A stretch of DNA of 64,000 nucleotides. It comes from Sphaerolaimus hirsutus (taxonomy: Eukaryota; Nematoda; Chromadorea; Monhysterida; Sphaerolaimidae). Of this stretch, positions 56,401 through 60,609 are shown one piece after another. The first letter of the stretch is position 1. Every line of letters starts with the position of its first letter. The notes under the pieces are model-generated. The model had not been told where the DNA came from, did no database searches, and saw only the letters and a program-made list of their open reading frames with translations. The position numbers and the translations under genes are program-made. The stretch lies in contig OZ038458.1 in the NCBI GenBank assembly GCA_964036195.1, positions 2,108,001 to 2,172,000 on the forward strand. The letters run 5' to 3'.

Positions 56401-56901
56401 ATTCCCAAGCCCCTGTAAAATGCCCTGTAAAATGTCAAATGTCATGCAAACTGTCAAAAGTCATGAAAAATACCCTGCAAAATGGCAACTTGTTCCATTT
56501 TGCAGATCATTTTCCAATTCCATGACTTTTGACACTTGCATGACATTTGACATTTTACAGGGCATTTTACAGGGTCTGGAACCGGCACCTGAAAAAGGGA
56601 GCGTTTAACCTGAAATTAGCAGTCGGCTCGTCACATTGGAAGCCTTTGTTTGACTCGCAAAAGTTTTTTAAAATTGCTTGTACGTTGACTGGCACCAGGG
56701 ACATGTTTTTTTTAATTTTCAAATTTTCGTCAACGATCACTTGCGCAGACTGCGACGCGTACGAGCACTGCTTCGGCGTGGGCCAATGCGCGCACGGCTG
56801 GTGCACGGACAAATGCGAGAACTACGTGCCGCAGCTGGCCAACACTCTAATCGACGTGTTCTGCAATCCGGCCAGTTCGCAGTGCTGCTGCTTTTGGGCC
56901 G
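35243..56901 (+). CDS. Secreted Cys-rich protein with dermatopontin-like motifs and mucin-like Thr repeats (3' end not certain)
   Basis: Seventeen exons join in phase: 35243-35404, 35971-36060, 36473-36624, 38273-38450, 41844-41937, 43636-43758, 43955-44107, 45472-45644, 46773-46876, 48956-49066, 50999-51209, about 52906-53169, 54029-54220, 54456-54647, 55237-55597, 55682-55849, 56749-56901. They give about 960 residues. Order: signal peptide; Cys/Trp repeats resembling dermatopontin (DERM) motifs (S-x-D-x-x-x-R/Q-x-F-x-x-C-C); a basic Cys-containing linker; a second dermatopontin-like block with several N-glycosylation sequons; about 400 residues of Thr/Pro-rich repeats, likely O-glycosylated; and two tandem 9- or 10-Cys modules. 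I do not recognise the full-length protein. An extracellular matrix or mucus component is inferred. Splice choices for exons 2, 4, 5 and 12 and the C-terminus are uncertain; the last exon ends in phase 1, so another exon should follow. Confidence 0.72.
35971..36624 (+). CDS. Secreted protein exons 2-3
   Basis: Exon 2 is 35971-36060 (SDFNLDPREQQVQVTC) and exon 3 is 36473-36624 (ECANKRPFYLPTSTVDFDEE ... GLQTEIVRSDDGQYTR). An alternative pairing, donor 36053 with an acceptor at 36480, also keeps frame. The Asp/Arg-x-x-Val/Phe-x-Cys spacing is the dermatopontin-like pattern. Confidence 0.7.
36735..36890. mobile_element. Small CAGGGTTGG/CGAACCCTG element
   Basis: TSD CTCCTAAG/CTCCAAAG (7 of 8) at 36727-36734 and 36891-36898. 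Interior is AAAATTTTATAAAAATT and poly-T rich, like 47831-48835. Confidence 0.75.
36903..37672. mobile_element. CAGAGTTGTT element interrupted by CCGTATTTCC-like sequence
   Basis: Ends CAGAGTTGTTAGAATAACTG and TTTTTACAACTCTG with GTATATGTAAACGTA arms. The interior carries a degraded TTCGAGG/AATACCC block with the GCAGAACACATGTTAAAAC core. Confidence 0.55.
37673..38272. other. Intron 3 remainder, nothing identified
   Basis: AT-rich unique DNA up to the exon 4 acceptor (accccccacag). No repeat or gene feature I can support. Confidence 0.4.
38273..38450 (+). CDS. Secreted protein exon 4
   Basis: Starts phase 2 (QRCCETADMYVDVSRCSYAG ... GPLLHSMSFES); the double Cys follows the exon 3 motif. GC-rich and clearly coding. 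Three in-phase donors exist (after 38450, 38474 or 38477). The longer forms add VWMRRAFLV and look protein-like. A CCGTATTTCC element begins at about 38487. Confidence 0.75.
38487..39162. mobile_element. CCGTATTTCC family element, diverged
   Basis: Left end CCGTATTTCCTGGAAATAC, right end TTTTGAGGAAATACG. Interior has GAAATACCCCC and AATAACCTCCC family motifs but many differences. Confidence 0.6.
40099..40669. mobile_element. Nested palindromic element, ATACGCACATCTGCCCG arms, contains gap 2
   Basis: TSD TATCGTAT at 40091-40098 and 40670-40677. Arms GATACGCACATCTGCCCG and GTGAAAAAAAAGTTGCGCAA read in mirror order around the gap. Confidence 0.88.
40326..40525. other. Assembly gap 2 (200 N)
   Basis: Placeholder within a near-perfect palindrome. 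Pairing the two arms predicts about 20 missing bases. Confidence 0.98.
41844..41937 (+). CDS. Secreted protein exon 5: basic linker (inferred)
   Basis: Short exon between aaatcacag and gttag, open only in the frame demanded by its neighbours, encoding a very Arg/Lys-rich stretch (DDLMRKYGRRREKRKA). The multibasic GRRREKR could be a proprotein-convertase site. Supported by phase alone. Confidence 0.5.
42249..42852. mobile_element. TTTCCG-array hAT-like element
   Basis: TIR TAGGGTGTCAAATTTCCG and TTTGGCACCCTA; TSD GATCCAGT at 42241-42248 and 42853-42860. Unique core CCAGCCAAACTGTG...TTCATGCAGATTGTC is shared with the copy at 44281-44916. Confidence 0.92.
43110..43380. mobile_element. GGCGCC palindromic element, left end degraded
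   Basis: Right end GGCGCTTTTCACATGACTA. Interior GGCGCCATTGGCGCTTGGCGC arrays. Left terminus not found. Confidence 0.7.
43498..43572. mobile_element. Very short GGCGCC element (about 75 bp)
   Basis: TAGTGATAGAAAAGCGCC ... AGCGCTTTTCACATCACTA, both ends intact with almost no interior, flanked by TGTATA. It lies 63 bp before the exon 6 acceptor. Confidence 0.72.
43636..43758 (+). CDS. Secreted protein exon 6
   Basis: Encodes KYCTGEDIAKRRFSKKQCDC then PKAECKSYGSC. Acceptor ttcacag, phase 1 to 1. The donor coincides with the left end of a palindromic transposon. Confidence 0.72.
43759..43954 (+). mobile_element. Palindromic CTGTAAAA element coinciding with a whole intron
   Basis: GGTGCCACTCCCAGA ... 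TCTGGGAGTGCCCC inverted ends with CCTGTAAAATG arms. The predicted 196-bp intron between exons 6 and 7 begins at its GT and ends AAAG right after it. Relatives without splice roles: 45227-45395, 45783-46617, 50633-50820, 56397-56590. Confidence 0.72.
43955..44107 (+). CDS. Secreted protein exon 7
   Basis: Begins MCSFGSGKKPYDVFEEEWKN in phase with exon 6, then a charged Gly/Asn/Arg-rich stretch. The acceptor ccaaag lies at the right end of the same transposon. Donor A|gttgg gives phase 1, matching exon 8. Confidence 0.65.
44281..44916. mobile_element. GGAAAACGGAAACGG-array hAT-like element (reverse of the TTTCCG family)
   Basis: TIR TAGGGTGTCAAA and TTTGACACCCTA; TSD ATTTCTTC at 44273-44280 and 44917-44924. 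Opposite orientation to 42249-42852. Confidence 0.92.
45227..45395. mobile_element. CTGTAAAA palindromic element
   Basis: GGCGCCTGGGGGCACTCCCAG ends near 45222 and GGGATTGGCGCC near 45390, with CCCTGTAAAATGTCAAATGT arms in inverted order. Confidence 0.75.
45472..45644 (+). CDS. Secreted protein exon 8
   Basis: Encodes CSNGHFVRRLYKFKMYPKER then AHDYKFVAQCAELSSAC: a C-x-G ... D-Y-x-F-x-x-x-C dermatopontin-like half-repeat. Contains an NES sequon. Donor TGT|gtatgt is a strong match. Confidence 0.78.
45783..46617. mobile_element. CTGTAAAA palindromic element with GGCGCC element nested
   Basis: Arms CAGACCCTGTAAAAGCCCTG and GGGCTTTTTACGGGATCT, interrupted by 45894-46561. Confidence 0.7.
45894..46561. 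mobile_element. GGCGCC hAT-like element with unique filler
   Basis: TAGTGATGTAAAAGCGCC ... GGCGCTTTTTACATCACTA with TSD CTCTTGAC at 45886-45893 and 46562-46569. The interior contains about 400 bp of AT-rich DNA not seen in other copies. Confidence 0.88.
46773..49066 (+). CDS. Secreted protein exons 9-10: dermatopontin-like core
   Basis: Exons 46773-46876 and 48956-49066. GCSWRENC then WTVSGIRSWWEDDISQRKFE and VLCC follows the family plan CxW ... G-I/V-x-S ... E-D-x-x-x-x-F-x-x-C-C. Sequons NCT, NAT, NAT and NCS suggest N-glycosylation. The intron between them holds an AATAAAAT-rich element. Confidence 0.75.
47266..47775. mobile_element. AGTTGTTAAAACGTATTTACG inverted-repeat element
   Basis: ATAGTTGTTAAAACGTATTT ... 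TTTTAACAACTCTG with TACTCGAGTAC-type palindromic arms. Lies in the intron between exons 9 and 10. Confidence 0.65.
47831..48835. mobile_element. CAGGGTTGG element with AATAAAAT arrays and an ATCCAAATCTTATG palindrome
   Basis: CAGGGTTGGCAAAATC ... ACCAACCCTG ends near a TCACGCAC repeat. Arms are (A/T)-rich AAATAAAATGGAAAAT arrays. The centre holds GTATCCAAATCTTATG and its complement several times. Related copy starts at 56903. Confidence 0.72.
49181..49643. mobile_element. Full-length CCGTATTTCCTCGAAATACC element
   Basis: Perfect terminal repeats, TA-flanked. Its core GTACTGCAGAACACACG preserves the empty target of the GGCGCC insertion seen at 29102. Confidence 0.88.
50172..50400. repeat. GGCACCGGTGCC palindromic element
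   Basis: TAGTGACAGTAAAGGGAAAGG ... GGTGCCTTTCCATCACT; interior of GCACCGG/CCGGTGC palindromes. Related to 60320-60551. Confidence 0.72.
50633..50820. mobile_element. CTGTAAAA palindromic element
   Basis: CTGGTGCCACTCCCAGACCC ... GGTCTGTGAGTGCCCCCAG with CTGTAAAAAGCC arms in inverted order. Confidence 0.8.
50999..51209 (+). CDS. Secreted protein exon 11: Thr-rich mucin-like repeat 1
   Basis: Seventy codons of TTAATT then (NTPTT)-like repeats built on ACAACGCCA, joined in phase 2 from exon 10 (R|VTTLSTT). Ends phase 0 at ACA|gtgcg. Confidence 0.8.
51210..52194. other. Intron after mucin exon 11, no gene
   Basis: The first about 70 bp is homologous to the intron after exon 13 (CAAATCTCAGC...). 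The rest includes TTGGGTATTGGGTAT repeats (51335-51480, 51880-51960), otherwise unique. Confidence 0.5.
52195..52578. mobile_element. CCGTATTTCC family element, diverged
   Basis: CCGTATTTTCTCTAAATAC left end, TATTTTGAGGAAATATG right end, with the AGAACACACGTTAAAA core. TA-flanked. Confidence 0.65.
52906..53169 (+). CDS. Secreted protein exon 12: Thr/Ser-rich repeat 2
   Basis: Repeats of TTISASATTPTTISDSVTTP, more varied than the other Thr-rich exons. Start uncertain (52906, 52909 or 52939 all keep phase 0). Ends GCT|gtgag in phase 0. Confidence 0.68.
53357..53432. repeat. Perfect 18-bp stem hairpin with inner palindrome
   Basis: CACAGTTGTCGGTTCCAT (53357-53374) pairs with ATGGAACCGACAACTGTG (53415-53432). 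The loop contains the 16-bp palindrome GCCTCGTTAACGAGGC. Lies in the intron between exons 12 and 13. Confidence 0.85.
54029..54220 (+). CDS. Secreted protein exon 13: Thr-rich repeat 3
   Basis: Sixty-four codons of TPTTTPTT repeats (ACACCAACTACG units), acceptor ccatgtag, donor ACA|gtgag, phase 0 to 0. Paralogous to exon 14, including flanking intron sequence. Confidence 0.8.
54456..54647 (+). CDS. Secreted protein exon 14: Thr-rich repeat 4
   Basis: Also exactly 64 codons, nearly all Thr (TTTTTT with a few Pro at both ends), phase 0 to 0, acceptor ttgtgcag. Confidence 0.8.
55237..55597 (+). CDS. Secreted protein exon 15: long Thr-rich repeat 5
   Basis: 120 codons, almost pure Thr encoded by mixed ACA/ACT/ACC/ACG codons, which argues for selection on the protein rather than a simple DNA repeat. 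Ends phase 1 at ACAG|gtgag, matching the next exon. Confidence 0.82.
55682..55849 (+). CDS. Secreted protein exon 16: Cys module A
   Basis: Encodes CELDSTNYKCYGVGQC, SCTDKC, then a spacer, ASC and TFCCCEYG. Ten Cys. GC-rich and clearly coding. Donor T|gtgagt. Same arrangement as the next exon; I do not recognise the domain. Confidence 0.85.
55861..56665. repeat. Inverted-repeat block with nested CTGTAAAA element between the two Cys-module exons
   Basis: CGGGAT-type sequence 55865-56000, then arms around 56320-56396 and 56591-56665 (CTTTTGCGAGTCAAACAAAG, CAATGTGACGAGG, AAACGCTCC and their complements) enclosing a CAGGTGCCATTCCCA / GGCACCTG element at 56397-56590. Confidence 0.7.
56749..56901 (+). 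CDS. Secreted protein exon 17: Cys module B
   Basis: Encodes CDAYEHCFGVGQCAHGWC, TDKC, then VFC and QCCCFWA, a tandem paralogue of module A. In phase with exon 16. An AATAAAAT-rich element begins at the donor (G|gtgggttgg), so the original 3' continuation may be displaced. Confidence 0.82.
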
Positions 56902-56902
56902 G

Positions 56903-57445
56903 TGGGTTGGCGAAATCCCAGCAAAAAAATGAAAATAAAATTGAAATTTTAAGAATGAAATAAAATAAAATGGAAAATTTCAAAATTAAAATTGTGTAAA
57001 AATTTGAATATTTGTAAAAAATTATAAAAATTCATATTTTTGTAAAATTGTATAAAAATTCATGTATTTTTAGTAAAATTTTTTCCCTTGTTCCTTGAGT
57101 TTCTACCTGTATATGCACGGAACTAGGGGCAGTCACAAGCTTGGTAAGGTGTCAAATGTCATGTAAAATATCATGCAAGTGTGAATTGTCAAGTGAAGTG
57201 TCAATCGTCATGACAAATATCAATTAAAGTGTCAATGGTCAAGCAAATTGTATCCAAATCTTACGTGTTCTATCCAAATATTATGTTTTATATCCAAATC
57301 TTGTTGTTTTTATCCAAACATTTTGCAAACATTTGGACACAAAAACAAAAGAGTTGGATACAAAAACATGATTTGGAAACAAAAACATAAGATTTGGGAG
57401 ACACAGTTTACACTTTGCATGACAGTTGTTAAAAATTTGCACTTA
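56903..57445. mobile_element. AATAAAAT/ATCCAAATCTTATG element starting at the exon 17 donor
   Basis: GGGTTGGCGAAATCCCAGC then AAATAAAATGGAAAATTTC, as in 47831-48835. The right end is lost beside the 57446-57971 element. Confidence 0.65.
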
Positions 57446-57971
57446 CCGTATTTCCTCGAAATACCCCCCCCCCCTCTCGAGACCACTATGAAACAATCAC
57501 CCCCCCCCCTCGAATACCCCCCCCCCAGATTGAGTGTAAAGAGAACGTATTTACATGACAAATACTGCAGTTTGTGTTCTGCGTAGTGCAGAACACACGT
57601 TAAAAACAATGTCGTAATCACGTTAGNNNNNNNNNNNNNNNNNNNNNNNNNNNNNNNNNNNNNNNNNNNNNNNNNNNNNNNNNNNNNNNNNNNNNNNNNN
57701 NNNNNNNNNNNNNNNNNNNNNNNNNNNNNNNNNNNNNNNNNNNNNNNNNNNNNNNNNNNNNNNNNNNNNNNNNNNNNNNNNNNNNNNNNNNNNNNNNNNN
57801 NNNNNNNNNNNNNNNNNNNNNNNNNNAACATCGTTTATACCATCTACATCCTTATATTTATAAGGCTGTAAAAACTTATAAATGGTGGTTATTGTTGCAT
57901 TTTTCACGTTTTTCTCTCAAAATTTCCACTCTGAAAAAATAACCCCCTGGGTGTATTTCGAGGAAATACGG
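57446..57971. mobile_element. CCGTATTTCCTCGAAATACC element containing gap 3
   Basis: Terminal repeats intact, TA-flanked. The core GTAGTGCAGAACACACG is an unoccupied site. Confidence 0.85.
57627..57826. other. Assembly gap 3 (200 N)
   Basis: Flanks read CACGTTAG / AACATCGTTTATACC. The sister copy at 49380-49415 is continuous across this point, so little or nothing may be missing. Confidence 0.98.
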
Positions 57972-58182
57972 TATGTAGGAACTTTGTTTTGGATCTCGTT
58001 TCAGATTAATAATAGCTGAAATATATTGTTGTAAACTATTGATCATCAATTCGGTTGCAATCATATATCTGTTGTAATCATCGTAAATGTATAGGTATCA
58101 TGTTTTTAGTCGCAGAAAACAGGCATTTGCACTCTGAAAAATTGAACTATAGGTACTGTTTGATACACTTCGCTTTATCAGG

Positions 58183-58428
58183 GGCCAGTTCCGCAAATTG
58201 AGAAGTGAGAAGTGAAATAGCAAATGCAAAGTGAAATGAGAAGTGAGAAGTGAATTGAGAAGGAAATTGGCAAAAGCGAAGGGAAATCACTTTCTTTTTT
58301 TTCACTTCGCTTTTGCCAATTTACTTGCCATTTTCACTTCACTTTTGCCAATTTTCTTCTCAATTCACTTCACATTTGCCACTTCACTCCCCACTTCTCA
58401 CTTTGCGGAACTGGCACCTGTTGGTTCA
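58183..58428. mobile_element. CAGGGGCCAGTTCCGCAAAT element (GAGAAGTGAGAAGTG arms)
   Basis: CAGGGGCCAGTTCCGCAAAT and TTGCGGAACTGGCACCTG inverted ends with GAAGTGAGAAGTG arms. Relatives at 30340-30510, 62740-62950 and 62948-63118. No clear TSD. Confidence 0.72.
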
Positions 58429-58465
58429 CTAAATACTGCCAGCATTGCACACTCCACCACTGCAG

Positions 58466-58612
58466 GTGATCAATGATTTAGGCATTGCCCACAATCATCC
58501 CATGGATCAAGATGGAGGGGAAACGGCTTATGCGATCGCCTGTTTGGCAAAGGCCGCCTCGCGGGTCCACGGCTGTAAACTGAAACAAACTGCCCAGGAT
58601 TTGTCACATAGG
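58466..58612 (+). CDS. Coding exon with HNHP motif, gene assignment uncertain
   Basis: Forty-nine codons between ccactgcag and AGG|gtgag, open in one frame only: GIAHNHPMDQDGGETAYAIA then CLAKAASRVHGCKLKQTAQD. HNHP followed by acidic residues recalls the end of a FLYWCH-type zinc-binding domain, but the rest of that domain is not here. The phase does not match exon 17 of the upstream gene. It may be the end of one gene or the start of the zinc-finger gene. Confidence 0.55.
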
Positions 58613-59128
58613 GTGAGTTTAGCGTTCATAAAATCTCTGTGAGATTTACCATATTTCTTCTAATAAAAGGGCAGGTCTCTAATAGAAGGACGTCTCCAAT
58701 AGAAGTGCAGGTAAAAAAGTTGACGAAAAAAATAGAAGGGCGCCCTTTTATTATCTAAAAAATATTTTTAAATATAACAAAATCACTTATTTAATTAGAT
58801 TTTCTCCAGTTTTTTCCAGAGAGGTCTAATCATATTTTTTTTAATGTATATTTTATTTATATTATTATTTTATGAGAAAAAAAACATAATAAAATCTTTC
58901 ATTTATATTTATTTATATTTTCACAGTATTTTTTCAGAGAGATTTAATTATATTTTTTGAGAGATTTTCTGAGTTTATTATTTAATTATATTTTTTGAGA
59001 AATTTTCTGAGATTATGTTTAATTATATTTTTTGAAAATCACCCATTTATGGAACGCTGGGTGAGTTATACTCATGCGAAATCATCATGTGAAATGGGAA
59101 ATGTGTATTTTTGTGCCCTTTTCCACAG
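58613..59128. other. Intronic or intergenic AT-rich DNA
   Basis: Contains a TTCTTCTAATAAAAGGGC inverted-repeat fragment (58650-58750) and a stretch of TATATTTTTTGAGAGATTT-like repeats (58790-59035). No gene. Confidence 0.5.
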
Positions 59129-59169
59129 ATGGCAGGTGACGGTCCCGCATCGAAAGCCTGCTCAGAACT

Positions 59170-59253
59170 ATGAGGAGGGCTCGCCAGCGCAAAACAACTG
59201 CTAAGAGAAAAATGCGGCAGAATCTCGGTTTTGAACTGAGTGAGGAAGACCAT
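59170..59253 (+). CDS. Possible first exon of the zinc-finger gene
   Basis: ATG followed by a very basic stretch (MRRARQRKTTAKRKMRQNLG then FELSEEDH), donor CAT|gtggg in phase 0, matching the exon at 60610. Other frames over the same DNA end in stops soon after. Basic residues could be a nuclear-localisation signal. Tentative. Confidence 0.4.
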
Positions 59254-59639
59254 GTGGGTGCGATGAATCGTGAATGTTTTTTGATATTCAACTTGATGAC
59301 TCGAAGAACTTTCCCCACTCCCCCCCCCCCCCCCCCCGCCCCCGCCCCACTTTTGTGTTTTTTCTCAAACCACTTCAAATTTTGAATATTTCCAAAAAAT
59401 ATTTGTTTCGTGTTTTCGATGATTTTTCAAGCGTTTTTTCTAGTGTTGAAATAAAAATTTGAAAAGTCCGAAAAGAAATTCATATTTTCAAATTTTAGAA
59501 CTTTTGTTTGCCATCGTTTGCCGATAGTGCTTAATGCCTTTTTCCGTGTCTCCAGCATTATAAAATATCGTCACGAAAAAGTGCAACGGGAACTTTGGCG
59601 TCAAAGTGCTGCTATTTATGTCGAACATCGCTAATGCCA

Positions 59640-59806
59640 ACACACACACTAGTTTACCAACATGAAATGCTCAACCATTTTGGTAAACTGTTTTGATAAA
59701 ACAGTACGAAACACCATACAACTCTGTACAGTGTTTCGTACTGTTTTGTCAAAACAGTTTACCAAAATGGTCGAGCATTTCATGTTGGTAAACTAGTGTG
59801 TGTGGG
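59640..59806. repeat. Perfect-looking palindromic element
   Basis: CACACACTAGTTTACCAACA and TGTTGGTAAACTAGTGTGTG surround a mirror-image core (GAAATGCTC...CCATTTTGGTAAACTG). Transposon-like, no TSD resolved. Confidence 0.8.
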
Positions 59807-59855
59807 CCCAATATTTACTTTACACCTCCATGTACAGCGCGGAGTAGTGGCCCAA

Positions 59856-59911
59856 CAAAGCGACGCATGCGAGCAGTGGAATTTCATCAGTAAGCAAGCA
59901 GGGCCTTTGAA
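59856..59911 (+). CDS. Possible small exon
   Basis: Between tgtacag and ATCA|gtaag, open as RGVVAQQSDACEQWNF. Splice sites are good but its phases do not fit the neighbouring exons unless a later donor is used. Low confidence. Confidence 0.25.
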
Positions 59912-60189
59912 ACTCAAAATCGTTTGTTTTATGTGGCTCTTTTTTCATTTTATTTTAATTGATTCATTTTATTTTAGACATTTTATTTGATCGATTTACG
60001 ATTGCCCACCGCGTTTTTTCATTGCTCCTGTTAATGGCGCCATTAGTGATGATGGTTAATGGCGCCATTGCCTGGCACCAGAGTTGTTAGATTTACTGAA
60101 CTTTAAAAAAGTATATGTAAGTAAATGCCACGTATTTTTTACTCACCACCGAGTACAGAAAACGTAAAATACTTTGTTTACTTGTAATT

Positions 60190-60319
60190 AGTGTTCAATT
60201 AGGATTGACTTTTCGGGATTGGGATCGGGATTGGTTTTTTCAATTTCCGTGATCGCGATTGGGGTTTCAGGATCGGGATTGGGATAGGCAATTTTCTGGG
60301 ATCGGCATTTAGTCTCGGG
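60190..60319. repeat. Partial CCCGAT-type element
   Basis: GGGATTGGGATCGGGATTGG repeats related to 5173-5775, broken by the GGCACC element that follows. Confidence 0.55.
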
Positions 60320-60551
60320 TAGTGATGTAAAGGCACCGGGGCACCGGTGCCCTGGTGCTGGGGACCGAAGGGCACCGGTGCCATTGCAATCTTCAGGGGT
60401 GCCATGCCGGTGCCGGTGCCATTTTTTCAGAATAGCACCGGTGCCGGCATGGCACCCCTGAAGATTGCAATGGCACCGCACCAGCACCGGTGCTGGTGCC
60501 CTTCGGTGCCCAGCACCGGGGCACCGGTGCCCCGGTGCCTTTACATCACTA
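60320..60551. mobile_element. GGCACCGGTGCC palindromic element, TAGTGATG ends
   Basis: TAGTGATGTAAAGGCACCGG ... CCGGTGCCTTTACATCACTA with two long mirror arms. Same terminal sequence as the GGCGCC elements but a different interior repeat. TSD not clear. Confidence 0.8.
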
Positions 60552-60609
60552 GTGCCGGCACCTTTTCCATCACTAGGCGCCATTTCACAGTGACACATTC
60601 ATTGCGCAG

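Noticed and set aside
59136..59204. Alternative short exon continuing the 58466 exon to a stop (VTVPHRKPAQNYEE...)
   Set aside because: Possible in phase, but it competes with another frame at the same place; evidence is too thin to choose.
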